Of a DNA stretch of 64,000 nt, positions 8,959 to 17,596 are shown one piece after another. A model generated the notes under the pieces. The model did not search any database. It was given only the letters and a program-made list of their open reading frames with translations, and was not told the DNA's origin. The stretch is from contig JAVJSF010000009.1 in the NCBI GenBank assembly GCA_040219555.1, positions 372,001-436,000 of the forward strand. Direction: 5' to 3'. The translations under genes and the position numbers were made by a program. This stretch comes from JAVJSF01 sp040219555. GTDB taxonomy: Bacteria; Actinomycetota; Thermoleophilia; Miltoncostaeales; Miltoncostaeaceae. Numbering within the stretch: position 1 is the first letter of the stretch; each line of letters begins with the position of its first letter.

Positions 8959-9192
8959 ATGTCGCCCTCCGTCCCCCCCGTGCTCGTGCTGGCCGATCGG
9001 CTCCCCGCCGGAGGGATGTCCGGGGCCGACCGGCGTCTGATCCAGCTCCTTCTGGCGTTCCGCCGGCTCTGGCCGGATGCGCCGGTGGAGCTCCTCGCGG
9101 TCGAGATGGAGCGCACCTGCCGCGCCCGCCGCGAGCTGGCCGACTGGGGGTCATGGTCACCGGCGGGCTCGGCGACCCGCGGGAGCGCGTGA
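8959..9192 (+). pseudogene. N-terminal fragment of the frameshifted glycosyltransferase
   Basis: This reading frame encodes 77 residues beginning MSPSVPPVLVLADRLPAGG and running through GADRRLIQLLLAFRRL to RRELADWG. That matches the N-terminal piece of large multi-domain glycosyltransferases (VLVIDDRLP...). The frame then leaves the family sequence at a run of five G at 9146-9150 and stops at 9192. One extra G there, or a -1 slip, would continue as WGVMVTGG into the downstream frame. Either the gene is inactivated or the assembly lost a base in the G run. Confidence 0.6.
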
Positions 9193-11792
9193 CCGCCGGC
9201 GGCGGCGGTCGCGCCGCCATCGTCGTGCACGGCGCCGTGGCGGGGCGCCGCCTGCTGCAGGCCGCTCTGGACGCCCACCCGTGCGCGGAGTTGCTGGTGG
9301 ACGGCACCTGCCGGGAGATCATCCCGTCGCCACCGGAGGAGGCCCGGACCGTCGCCGAGGCCCTGGCCCGGGCCCGGCGGGGCAGCGGCGGGGGCCGCGC
9401 GGTGATCCTGGGTGAGGGCGCGGCGCCCAGAGAACCGGGCGAGGTGGCCCTGCCCGGTCACGCCGAGGTCGCGGCGGAGGGCCGTGCCTACGCGGAACGG
9501 AGCGGGGTGGCGGTGCTGGCCACCGCCGAGGCGCCGCCGGCCGCCCTGGAGGACGGGCTGGCACGCCTGCTGGTGGAACTCGGGGCCGAGCACCCGGCGC
9601 CCGAGTTGGTCTGCGATCCGCTGCCGGCCGGCGTGGCCCGGGGCTACACCCGCCCTCCGCGCGGCGACGATGCCGTGACGCGGCTCGGCGGGGTCCGCGT
9701 GGCGCTGTCCCCCGCCTGGGGGGGCGTTGCGCCGTTCGCCGCGCTGGCCTGCGCGGCCGAGGCCGGCCTGCCCCTGGTGCTCGACCGTGGCGTGCCGGGA
9801 CTGGAGGGGCTGGCCGCACCCCTGCGCGCCGGCGCCCCGGCCGCCCGTGCCCACGCGATCGAGACGGACCCCGTCGCCTGGGAGACGGCACGCCGGGCGA
9901 CGGCCGACCTGGCCGCGCGCCATCTGTCGCCGGACGGCTACCGGCAGGCCCTGGTGCGCGCGCTCGAGCTGAGCGCGCTCGATCCGCCCACGCCGGGCGT
10001 CACCGTGGCGGGCTCGGAGCGTGACCGACTGCGCCCCCGGCCGTCGCGTCGCTGGGCACCCGACCTCGAGGGCTCGCGGTGGGCCGCCGTCTTCCCGGAC
10101 CAGATCCAGACCGACGGCGTCGACCCCGGCGGCCCGCGCCCGGGCGACCTGACCGACAGCTACCACTCCTGGCGGGCCGTGAGACTGAGCGACCGGGACG
10201 AGCATGACCGCGCGCGGCGCGAGATCGCCGGCCTGGGGCATCGCCCGCTGTTCAGCATCGTCACCCCGGTCCACAACCTCCCGCCCGACGTGCTGAGCGC
10301 GATGATCGAGTCGGTGCAGGCGCAGGTCTACCCGCACTGGCAGCTCTGCCTGGCCGACGACGGCGCCACCTGGCCGGCCACCCGCGCGGTGCTCACCCGG
10401 GCGGCCTACCACGACCCCCGGATCAGCCTGGTGCGCCGCGCCACCAACGGAGGGATCGTGGCGGCATCGAACACGGCCCTGGCCCTCGCCCGCGGCGAGT
10501 TCGTGGCGCTTCTGGACCACGACGACGAGCTCGACCCGATGGCCCTGTTCGAGGTGGCGCGCCTGCTGGACCGTCACCCCGAGCTGGACGTGGTCTACAC
10601 CGACGAGGAGAAGAAGGACGAGCAGGGCGTGGTGCGCTGGCCCGCGCTGAAGCCCTCGTTCTCACCGGACCTGCTCACCTGCGGCAACTACATGTGCCAC
10701 TTCTCGGTGTACCGCCGCAGCGTCCTCGAGGCGGTCGGTGGCTTCCGCGACGGGTACGACGGCGCGCAGGACCTCGATCTGGTGCTGCGCGTGGTGGACC
10801 ACACGGACCGCGTCGGGCACATCGCCAAGCCCCTCTACAGCTGGAGGATGGTCTCCGGCTCGGTGGCGGCCGATGGCGACGCCAAGCCCTACGCCTTCCC
10901 CAACGGCCGGCGCGCCATCGAGGACGCCCTTACCCGCCGCGGCATCGAGGGGACCGTGGTGGAGCGCCCCGAGCGCGGCTTGTACCGCGTGCGATACCGG
11001 GTGGCCGGGAGGCCGCGGGTGGTCATGGCCCTGCACGCCGACCAGGTGGTGGACGCGGCCGGCGCGGACTGGCTCGGCGAGCTCGCCCGGTTCACCGACG
11101 GACCCTTCCCGGAGGTGGTCGTCCTCGACGGCAGGCTGACGCCGGGACGCGCCCGCGACCCCTACCGCTCGGTGGCGAGCCGCCTCGACCTGCCCGGCGC
11201 GCGCCCGGGAGAGGTGTTCAACCACCTGCTCGCCACCACCGACGCCGACCTGGTGCTGTGGCTGGACATCGAGGCGCGTCCGCTCGACTCCGAGTGGCTG
11301 ATGGCGCTGGTCGAGCACGCCCAGCGCGACGGGGTGGGGGCGTGCGGCGGCCAGTTGCTGGGCGCCGACGGCTCCCTGTCGATGGGCCGGCTGGTGCCGC
11401 CGGACGAGCCGGCACTGGACGAGCGGCCGGCCGAGAACCACTTCCTCTCGGCCATCGGTGAGTCGCACCTCCTGGTGGAGCGCAACGTGGCCGCGCTCGG
11501 ACCGGTCTGCACGATGGCGCGGGTGGTGGCCCTCGACGGGATCGGTGGCGTCGACACCTCGCTGAACGATCATCACCTGCGCGTCGTCGACGCCACCATG
11601 CGCATGCGCGTCCGCGGCCAGGAGCTTGTGGGGACCCCGTATGCGCGCTGCTCGATGCCCGTCACCGGGCACCGCCCGCCCGCGGGCGAATGGGAGCGCT
11701 TCCGGCGGCGCTGGCGCGTGGGGGAGGGCTTCGTGGACCCCTACTTCAACCCGAACTACCGCGCGCTGCGCGCGCTGGTGCCGAGCGGCTGA
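9153..11792 (+). CDS. large glycosyltransferase with GT2 domain (body of the frameshifted gene)
   Basis: An 879-residue frame. Residues about 1-330 resemble the GT-B-like front part of rhamnan/O-antigen glycosyltransferases, with a degenerate donor-site segment (VALSPAWGGVAPFAAL). A clear GT2 GT-A domain starts near residue 365: FSIVTPVHNLPPDVL, CLADDGA, NGGIVAASNTAL, LLDHDDELDP (metal-binding acidic motif) and GAQDLDLVLRV. The last about 200 residues, after YRVRYRVAG, are a degenerate second transferase-like domain. The ATG at 9153 is only the first start in this frame. Homology of the 8959-9192 fragment suggests the intact gene began at 8959. The stop overlaps the convergent GYW-repeat gene by 37 bases. 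Confidence 0.75.
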   Translation: MVTGGLGDPRERVTAGGGGRAAIVVHGAVAGRRLLQAALDAHPCAELLVDGTCREIIPSPPEEARTVAEALARARRGSGGGRAVILGEGAAPREPGEVALPGHAEVAAEGRAYAERSGVAVLATAEAPPAALEDGLARLLVELGAEHPAPELVCDPLPAGVARGYTRPPRGDDAVTRLGGVRVALSPAWGGVAPFAALACAAEAGLPLVLDRGVPGLEGLAAPLRAGAPAARAHAIETDPVAWETARRATADLAARHLSPDGYRQALVRALELSALDPPTPGVTVAGSERDRLRPRPSRRWAPDLEGSRWAAVFPDQIQTDGVDPGGPRPGDLTDSYHSWRAVRLSDRDEHDRARREIAGLGHRPLFSIVTPVHNLPPDVLSAMIESVQAQVYPHWQLCLADDGATWPATRAVLTRAAYHDPRISLVRRATNGGIVAASNTALALARGEFVALLDHDDELDPMALFEVARLLDRHPELDVVYTDEEKKDEQGVVRWPALKPSFSPDLLTCGNYMCHFSVYRRSVLEAVGGFRDGYDGAQDLDLVLRVVDHTDRVGHIAKPLYSWRMVSGSVAADGDAKPYAFPNGRRAIEDALTRRGIEGTVVERPERGLYRVRYRVAGRPRVVMALHADQVVDAAGADWLGELARFTDGPFPEVVVLDGRLTPGRARDPYRSVASRLDLPGARPGEVFNHLLATTDADLVLWLDIEARPLDSEWLMALVEHAQRDGVGACGGQLLGADGSLSMGRLVPPDEPALDERPAENHFLSAIGESHLLVERNVAALGPVCTMARVVALDGIGGVDTSLNDHHLRVVDATMRMRVRGQELVGTPYARCSMPVTGHRPPAGEWERFRRRWRVGEGFVDPYFNPNYRALRALVPSG

Positions 11793-12577
11793 GACGCGGT
11801 CCTGCCGGACGGGGCGGTGGCCGCCACCACCGGCGGCGAGCCGGGCGCGCGAGTGAGGAGCGCGCCGTGGAACGCGCTGAACCCGAATGGCATCACCGCG
11901 CCGTCGGCGCACACCACCAGGTAGCCGTCGGCACCCATGCCGGGGACCAGCGCGACCGGCGGCGAGGCGGGCGGGCCGAACTGGGCCGGCGCGCCGGCCA
12001 TGCCCGCGTCCCCGAAGGCGTGGACCCCGCCCTCGGCGTCCAGCACCAGGTAACCGTCGTCGGTGGCCATCAGGTCGACCGCGGTCGCGGTGAGCCCGCG
12101 CTCGGGCAGCGAGCCGTGGAAGACGGCGTCCCCGAAGGCGAAGACTCCACCCACCCTGTCGAGGATCCAGTAGCCGTCGCCGCGGGGCGTGGCGCCGAGC
12201 GCGACCGCTTCGGTGCGGATGCCGAGCGTCGGCAGCGCGTTGTGGAAGGGGGCATCACCGAAGGTGTAGACCCCGCCGGCGGCGTCGAGGACCCAGTAGC
12301 CCGCGCCCGTCGGGGTGGCGACGATGTCCACGGCACGGGTCTGCACCCCGATGCCGGGCAGGGACCCGTGGAAGGTCGCGCGGCCGAGGGCGTGGACTCC
12401 GCCGGCCGCATCCAGCATCCAGCAGCCCTCGTCGCGGCGCGACAGCGCCAGCGCGACGGGCTCGACCCCGGGGCCGGGGGCGGGTCCCATGTGCCCGAGG
12501 CCGCCGAAGGAGTGGACCTCGGCGGCGGCGTCGACCAGCAGGTACCCGCCCGGCGCGCGGTGCTCGGCGTCAGTCAT
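11756..12577 (-). CDS. GYW-repeat (beta-propeller-like) protein
   Basis: A 273-residue protein built of five or six tandem repeats of about 45-50 residues. Each has the pattern GYWxLDAAGGVxxFGDAxFHGSLPxxG followed by AVDxxATPxGD; examples are GYWVLDAAGGVYTFGDAPFH and GYWILDRVGGVFAFGDAVFH. Such repeats are common in actinobacterial secreted or surface proteins and are predicted to form a beta propeller. Here there is no signal peptide, so the protein appears cytoplasmic. It is the only reverse-strand gene between two glycan-synthesis genes and overlaps the end of the GT2 gene by 37 bases tail to tail. ATG start, seven bases after a TAGCCT box. Confidence 0.75.
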   Translation of the reverse strand: MTDAEHRAPGGYLLVDAAAEVHSFGGLGHMGPAPGPGVEPVALALSRRDEGCWMLDAAGGVHALGRATFHGSLPGIGVQTRAVDIVATPTGAGYWVLDAAGGVYTFGDAPFHNALPTLGIRTEAVALGATPRGDGYWILDRVGGVFAFGDAVFHGSLPERGLTATAVDLMATDDGYLVLDAEGGVHAFGDAGMAGAPAQFGPPASPPVALVPGMGADGYLVVCADGAVMPFGFSAFHGALLTRAPGSPPVVAATAPSGRTASQPLGTSARSAR

Positions 12578-12584
12578 CGCCGCG

Positions 12585-12590
12585 AGGCTA
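12585..12590 (-). promoter_or_regulatory. candidate -10 box (TAGCCT) for the GYW-repeat gene
   Basis: The hexamer ends seven bases before the ATG, fitting a leaderless mRNA. It is divergent from the TATCGT box of the neighbouring pyruvyl-transferase gene. Confidence 0.45.
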
Positions 12591-12631
12591 CCGGAGCGCC
12601 GTGGGTACCGTCGGCGTGCGATGGGCCCGGG

Positions 12632-12637
12632 TATCGT
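12632..12637 (+). promoter_or_regulatory. candidate -10 box (TATCGT) for the pyruvyl-transferase-family gene
   Basis: The hexamer lies six bases before the GTG start at 12644. No Shine-Dalgarno fits in the gap, so a leaderless transcript is likely. Confidence 0.45.
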
Positions 12638-12643
12638 TGCCCC

Positions 12644-13831
12644 GTGACCGCCGCCGACCGGACCGCGCAGGGACCCCGCATCGAGCAGTGGGGCGGGTTC
12701 GACGTGGACAACCTGGGCGATGCCCTGTTCCCCGTCGTCTTCGAGCGGGAGATGGCCCGCCGGCTCCCCCGGGCGCGGATCCTGGCGCGCTCGCCGCTGG
12801 GCCTGCGCCCGGAGACCGTGATGAACGAGGGCGTCCCCCTGCGGCCGCTGGGGCCGTGGACCGGAGCCCGGCGCCGCGAGCTGGCCGCAGGCGCCGATCT
12901 GGTGGTCATCGGCGGCGGGGAGTTGCTGCACGCCATGGATGACGTCTTCGCGGGTGCGTACGGGGGCTGGATCGAGGGCCCCGGCGCCGCGTGGCCCACG
13001 CCGTTCTTCGTGGAGGGTCTCGGCGGCCGGCGGAGCGTGGACACGCCGGTGGCCTGGCACGCCGTCAGCACGCCGGCGGAGGTCGACGAGCCGCTCGGCC
13101 GGCGCCTGCGGGCGGCGATGGACCCCAGCCCGCTGGTGAGCGTCCGCGACCACGCCAGCAGGCGCTTCTTGGAGCGCGCCGGGGTGAGCGCGCCCATCGC
13201 GGTGGTGCCGGACCCCCTGTTCCTGCTCGGTCGCTGGTTCGAGGCGCGAACGCTGCGAAGGCGGGCCGAGTGGCTCGCCATGCGCGGGGTGCTCCCCCCC
13301 GATGGGCCCGCCCTGGTGGTGCAGGCCAACCCGGCGTACGTCCGCCACGCCGACGCCCTGGCGCACGCCCTCGACGCGGTGCGCGGGGCGGACGAGCCCA
13401 TCGTCCTGATGGCCACCTTCCCCGCCTCGGACGGGCCGGCCCTCGACGCGCTGGCCGCCCGCATCCCGGGGCATGTCTGGCGGATGCCGGCCGATTCCCG
13501 GCCCGAGGACCTGCTGGCGACCCTCGCCTCGGCGGGACGCGTCGTGGCCTCCTCCCTGCACGCGACCCTGGCTGCGGCGGTGTGGGGGGTCCCCTTCGCG
13601 GTCCTCAACCTCGACGGACGGCGCAAGCTGGACGGCCTCCTCGAGCACCTGGGCACGCCGCAGCGCAAGGTGACCCGTCCGGACGATCTGGCCGAGGGGC
13701 TGGCGGCCGCACTCACCACGCCGTCCGTGCCCGGGCGCATCGCCGCGCTCATGGACCGCGTGGACGACCACTTCGACGCGCTGGCGGATCTGGCCGAGCG
13801 AGCCGATGCGGCGGGGCACGAGGGTGCATGA
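12644..13831 (+). CDS. polysaccharide pyruvyl transferase family protein
   Basis: A 395-residue protein resembling the CsaB/WcaK pyruvyl transferase family, which adds ketal pyruvate from phosphoenolpyruvate to glycan sugars. Visible marks are the N-terminal GGFDVDNLGDALFP (the family NxGD segment), ADLVVIGGGELLH, SVRDHASRRFLERAG, VPDPLFLL and the C-terminal SSLHATLAAAVWGVP. The last matches the S-x-HA active-site region. GTG at 12644 chosen because it follows a -10-like TATCGT and the conserved region begins about 14 residues later. The stop is overlapped for eight bases by the first PaaK-like gene. Confidence 0.78.
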   Translation: MTAADRTAQGPRIEQWGGFDVDNLGDALFPVVFEREMARRLPRARILARSPLGLRPETVMNEGVPLRPLGPWTGARRRELAAGADLVVIGGGELLHAMDDVFAGAYGGWIEGPGAAWPTPFFVEGLGGRRSVDTPVAWHAVSTPAEVDEPLGRRLRAAMDPSPLVSVRDHASRRFLERAGVSAPIAVVPDPLFLLGRWFEARTLRRRAEWLAMRGVLPPDGPALVVQANPAYVRHADALAHALDAVRGADEPIVLMATFPASDGPALDALAARIPGHVWRMPADSRPEDLLATLASAGRVVASSLHATLAAAVWGVPFAVLNLDGRRKLDGLLEHLGTPQRKVTRPDDLAEGLAAALTTPSVPGRIAALMDRVDDHFDALADLAERADAAGHEGA

Positions 13832-15059
13832 ACAGGCGATGACGCGCCTGATGACCCTGGCGCTCGACGGACGGCGCCAGGAGTGGGAACCGCTCGCCAG
13901 GGGCATGCGGGACGCGCTGCTGGCCGACGCCCGCGCCGGGTCGGCCTACTGGGCCGGCGCGGCCCCCGAGGGCACCCCCTTCGAGGAGATACCGCCGCTG
14001 ACCAAGGCGATCATGCACGACCGCTGGGACGATCTGCGCATGGCGGGCGTACCGGACGAGCTCTGCGCGCCGGGCGTGACCTCGGGCTCCAGCGGTGAGC
14101 CGGGGCGCTTCGTGATCGACACCCGGGCCTACGGGGCCCACCTGGCCGGCCTGAACGCCCTGCATCTGATGTGCGCCGTCCCGCTGGACGTCACCACCAG
14201 CTACATGACGGTCTCGCAGGTCCCCGAGACCCGGCTCGCCGGCGCGGCCTACTTCAGTTGCCTCGACATGAGCCCGCCGGCGCTGTCGCGGATCGTCGCC
14301 GGGTGGGCCGCCCTGGAGCGCTATGTCCTGTCGGTGAGCTCGGGGGCCATGCCCGCCCTGTTGGACGCCCTGGACGCCCTGGGCGAGCCGGGCCCCGATC
14401 CCGGCCCGCTGGCGGTCATCGCCTCCCGGGACATGATGACGCCCGACCTGCGCCGGCGCGTCGCGGAGACGTTCGGCTGCCCGGTGCACCTCTGGTACGG
14501 CTCGCGGGAGATCTGTGGCTTCCTGGCCGGCTCGGTGGCCACCGACAGCGCCTCCTACGCCTTCAACCCGCTCCTGGTCCACGTCGAGGTGGTGGACGAC
14601 GACGACCGGCCTCTGCCTCCGGGCGAGCCGGGGCGCCTGCTGCTCACCGACCTGCACAACCGGGCGCTGCCCATGATCCGGTACGACACGGGCGACCTGG
14701 GGCGCATGGCCGGCTGGAGCCGTGGCGCGTGGCCGGTGCTGGAGGCGCTGGAGGGCCGCACCTCCGAGGTCATGTACCGGGCCGACGGCTCGCAGATGAC
14801 CCTGTCGGATCTGGGCCACCACCTGTTCGGCGTCGGCGACCAGTCGCGCTGGATCTCCGCCTTCCAGTTCCTTCAGCGCCGCGACGGGACCATCGAGATG
14901 CACGTCGTCTGGCGGGAGGACCCCCCGGCGGCGGCCGTGGAGCGCATGGCGGCCGATCTGCGGCCCGCGCTCGGTGAGGGGACACCGCTGCGCATCGTGC
15001 CCGTCGCCGCCCTCGGGACGCTGCCATCGGGCAAGCGCTGGGTGGTGCGCCGTGAATGA
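13824..15059 (+). CDS. PaaK/CapK-like adenylate-forming enzyme, copy 1 of a tandem triplet
   Basis: A 411-residue member of the adenylate-forming superfamily, closest in layout to phenylacetate-CoA ligase (PaaK) and capsule protein CapK. Visible motifs are the phosphate loop TSGSSGEPGRF, WYGSREI (aromatic/acidic A5 motif), MIRYDTGDLG (A7), GRTSEVMYRADG (A8) and a near-terminal Lys in LPSGKRW (A10). Such enzymes activate a carboxylate with ATP and often pass it to CoA. The GTG at 13824, eight bases inside the previous gene, is chosen because the other two copies start at the equivalent codon (xHEQAMTRLM / xNEQAMTRLM). Substrate unknown; possibly an acyl or aromatic substituent of the glycan. 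Confidence 0.78.
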   Translation: MHEQAMTRLMTLALDGRRQEWEPLARGMRDALLADARAGSAYWAGAAPEGTPFEEIPPLTKAIMHDRWDDLRMAGVPDELCAPGVTSGSSGEPGRFVIDTRAYGAHLAGLNALHLMCAVPLDVTTSYMTVSQVPETRLAGAAYFSCLDMSPPALSRIVAGWAALERYVLSVSSGAMPALLDALDALGEPGPDPGPLAVIASRDMMTPDLRRRVAETFGCPVHLWYGSREICGFLAGSVATDSASYAFNPLLVHVEVVDDDDRPLPPGEPGRLLLTDLHNRALPMIRYDTGDLGRMAGWSRGAWPVLEALEGRTSEVMYRADGSQMTLSDLGHHLFGVGDQSRWISAFQFLQRRDGTIEMHVVWREDPPAAAVERMAADLRPALGEGTPLRIVPVAALGTLPSGKRWVVRRE

Positions 15060-16284
15060 GCAGGCGATGACGCGCCTGATGACGCTCGCCCGGGAGGGGC
15101 GGGCCGACGACTGGCGCCCCCTGACCCGCGGCCTGCGCGACGGCCTCGTGGCCCACGCCCGGGCCACCAGCCCCTACTGGGCGGAGTGCATCGGCGCGGA
15201 CACACCCTTCGAGGCCATCCCACCGCTGACCAAGTCGATCGTCCACGACCGCCGCGAGGACCTGCGCTGCGCCGGCGTTCCCGACGAGCGCTGCGTCCCC
15301 ACCAAGACCTCGGGCTCCAGCGGGGAGCCCGGCCGCTTCCTGATGGACGCACACGCCTTCGGCGCCCACCTCGCCGGGCGCAACGCGCTGCAGGCGATGT
15401 CCGGGATCCCGCTCGACGCGACCCTGAGCTTCATGGTCAACGCCGAGCGGCCCGTCACCGAACTCCCCGCCGACTGGAACTGGTTCAGCGGGGCCGACCT
15501 GTCGGACGCCGCCGTGACCATGCTGATGGACACCTGGTCGGCCCTCGGGCACTACTGGATCCTGGCGCGCTCCAGCGCCCTGGCCACCATCGCCGCCACG
15601 ATGGAGCGCCTGGGCCTGCGCCCCGACCCGGCGCCGCGTGCGGTGGTCGGGTCGATGGACACGCTCACCGCCCAGGCGCGACGCGACATCGGCCGTGCCT
15701 TCGGCAGCCCGGTGCGGGCCTGGTACGGCTGCACCGAGATCACCGGCTACTTGGCCGGCACCGTCGGCGACGGGGACGCCTACGCGGTCAACCCGTTCCT
15801 GTGCCACATCGAGGTGGTGGACGACCAGGCGCGACCGCTGCCTCCCGGCCGGCTGGGACGCATCCTCATCACGGACCTCCAGAACCGGGTGCAGCCGATG
15901 ATCCGCTACGAGGTGGGCGATCTCGGCCGGCTCGCGACCGACGGCGCAGGCGCGTGGCCGGTGCTGGAGAGCCTCGAGGGCCGCACCTCGGAGCTCATGC
16001 ACCGGGCCGACGGCTCGCCCCTGACGCTCCTCGACCTCGGCCACCGCCTCTTCGGCGTGAGCGACCACACCCGCTGGATCCGCGGCTACCAGTTCGTTCA
16101 ACAGCGCGACGGCACCATCGAGATGCACACGGTGTGGCGCGAGGAGCCCGGCGACGCGGTGCGCGCGCGGATCCTGGACGACCTGCGCAGCGCGGCCGGC
16201 CCGGACACGCCGCTGCGACTGGTGCCGGTCGAAGCGCTGGGAACCCTCCCCTCGGGCAAGCGCTGGCTGGTGCGCCATGCATGA
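15052..16284 (+). CDS. PaaK/CapK-like adenylate-forming enzyme, copy 2
   Basis: A 410-residue paralogue of the gene before it. The start VNEQAMTRLMTLAREGR aligns with the other two copies, and the same motif order is kept: TSGSSGEPGRF, WYGCTEITGYLAG, MIRYEVGDLG, GRTSELMHRADG and LPSGKRW. In the A7 motif the usual Thr-Gly is Val-Gly (YEVGDLG), which may affect ribose binding or reflect drift. The GTG overlaps the upstream stop by eight bases, exactly as at the other two junctions. The three genes therefore look like products of repeated unit duplication and may be co-translated. Confidence 0.78.
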   Translation: MNEQAMTRLMTLAREGRADDWRPLTRGLRDGLVAHARATSPYWAECIGADTPFEAIPPLTKSIVHDRREDLRCAGVPDERCVPTKTSGSSGEPGRFLMDAHAFGAHLAGRNALQAMSGIPLDATLSFMVNAERPVTELPADWNWFSGADLSDAAVTMLMDTWSALGHYWILARSSALATIAATMERLGLRPDPAPRAVVGSMDTLTAQARRDIGRAFGSPVRAWYGCTEITGYLAGTVGDGDAYAVNPFLCHIEVVDDQARPLPPGRLGRILITDLQNRVQPMIRYEVGDLGRLATDGAGAWPVLESLEGRTSELMHRADGSPLTLLDLGHRLFGVSDHTRWIRGYQFVQQRDGTIEMHTVWREEPGDAVRARILDDLRSAAGPDTPLRLVPVEALGTLPSGKRWLVRHA

Positions 16285-17512
16285 GCAGGCGATGACCCGG
16301 CTGATGACCCTCGCCCTGGAGGGGCGGCCACAGGACTGGGATCCGGTGGTCCACGGCCTGCGCGACGCGCTCGTGACCCACGCGCGGCAGACCACGCCGT
16401 ACTGGGCCGCGGTGGCACCGCGGGGCATCCCCTTCGAGGAGATCCCGCCGCTGACCAAGACGATCGTCCGCGAGCGCTGGGACGACCTGCACGCACGCGG
16501 CGTCCCGGAGGAGCGGCGGGTGCCCGGCGTCACCTCCGGATCCAGCGGCCAGCCGTCGCACTTCGTGGTGGACAACCACTCCTACGGCGCGCACCTGGCC
16601 GGGCTGAACGCGCTGCGGATCCACTGCGGCATCCCGCTCGACTCCTTCACCAGCTTCATGATCGTGTCCGACCAGCCCAAGAACCCGCTGCCCGAGGGCT
16701 GGACCCACTTCAGCATCTACGACCTGAACCGGGAGAGCGTCGCCGCGGTGGTTCGCGCGTGGAGCGCGCTGGGGCGGTACTGGATCTATGCCATGCCCAC
16801 CGGCCTGAGCCGGGTGATCGACTTCATGGAGCGCCTCGGCGTCCGGCCGGACCCCGGCCCGCTGGCCGTGGTGACCTCGGCGGAGACGCTGGCGCCCGGT
16901 GCGGCCCGGCGGATCCGCGACACCTTCGGCTGCCCGGTGCACTCGTGGTACGGCTCCCGCGAGATCGCGGGCTACCTGGCCACCACCGTCGACGGCGGGC
17001 CCGGATACGCGTTCAACCCCCTCCTGAGCCACCTGGAGGTGGTGGACGACGACGGGCGGGCGGTTGCACCCGGCGAGGTCGGGCGCATCCTGGTGACCGA
17101 TCTGCACAACCGGGCCTTCCCGATGATCCGCTACGACACCCAGGACCTCGGCCGCGCCTCGCAGGAGCGGGTGGGGGCCTGGCCCACGATCGGCGCCCTG
17201 GACGGCCGGGCCGCCGACCTGCTGGAGGTGCCCGGTGCGGCACCCCTGACGCTCGCCAGCCTCTCGCACCACCTCTTCGGAATCGCCGACCACGCCCACT
17301 GGGTCCACCGCTACCAGTTCGTCCAGCCGGCTCCGGACCGCCTGGACATCCACGTCGTGTGGCGCGAGGTGCCCGACGAGTCCACCCAGCGCGAGATCCT
17401 GAGCGCCCTCGACCCCTTCCTCGGCGGACGGATCAGCACGCGCTTGGTGGCGGTGGACGAGGTGGGGACCCACCCCTCGGGCAAGGCCTGGCTGCTGCGG
17501 CGCGAGTTCTGA
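16277..17512 (+). CDS. PaaK/CapK-like adenylate-forming enzyme, copy 3
   Basis: A 411-residue third paralogue, the only one starting with ATG (MHEQAMTRLMTLALEGR), again overlapping the previous stop by eight bases. It keeps TSGSSGQPSHF, WYGSREIAGYLA and the near-terminal HPSGKAW lysine. A7 reads YDTQDLG instead of YDTGDLG. The A8 region is diverged (DGRAADLLEVPG in place of GRTSEVMYRADG). It is therefore the most derived copy and may have altered specificity or activity. Confidence 0.76.
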   Translation: MHEQAMTRLMTLALEGRPQDWDPVVHGLRDALVTHARQTTPYWAAVAPRGIPFEEIPPLTKTIVRERWDDLHARGVPEERRVPGVTSGSSGQPSHFVVDNHSYGAHLAGLNALRIHCGIPLDSFTSFMIVSDQPKNPLPEGWTHFSIYDLNRESVAAVVRAWSALGRYWIYAMPTGLSRVIDFMERLGVRPDPGPLAVVTSAETLAPGAARRIRDTFGCPVHSWYGSREIAGYLATTVDGGPGYAFNPLLSHLEVVDDDGRAVAPGEVGRILVTDLHNRAFPMIRYDTQDLGRASQERVGAWPTIGALDGRAADLLEVPGAAPLTLASLSHHLFGIADHAHWVHRYQFVQPAPDRLDIHVVWREVPDESTQREILSALDPFLGGRISTRLVAVDEVGTHPSGKAWLLRREF

Positions 17513-17581
17513 CCGGGACGAGGACGTGACCACGGCGGGTCGCGCGCGGCCTCCGGCTTCGTCGGGAACGGGGTGAGCGGC

Positions 17582-17587
17582 TAGGCT
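17582..17587 (+). promoter_or_regulatory. candidate -10 box (TAGGCT) for the O-antigen polymerase/ligase gene
   Basis: The hexamer ends nine bases before the ATG at 17597. It would start a new transcript within the glycan locus, probably leaderless. Confidence 0.45.
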
Positions 17588-17596
17588 CCGCTGCCG

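Noticed and set aside
9141..9155. Programmed -1 ribosomal frameshifting at the G run
   Set aside because: The in-frame codons TGG-GGG do not make a standard X-XXY-YYZ slippery heptamer, and I saw no obvious downstream stimulatory stem. A missing base or slippage mutation is simpler.
6954..10577. A 1207-codon reverse-strand open frame across several genes
   Set aside because: It covers recognisable forward genes and reads as low-complexity His/Arg/Gly/Gln-rich sequence. Very high GC content leaves antisense frames open by chance.
13824..16330. A CRISPR-like or mobile repeat at the three PaaK-like gene starts
   Set aside because: The near-identical 5' sequences are coding and spaced a whole gene apart; they are explained by gene duplication.
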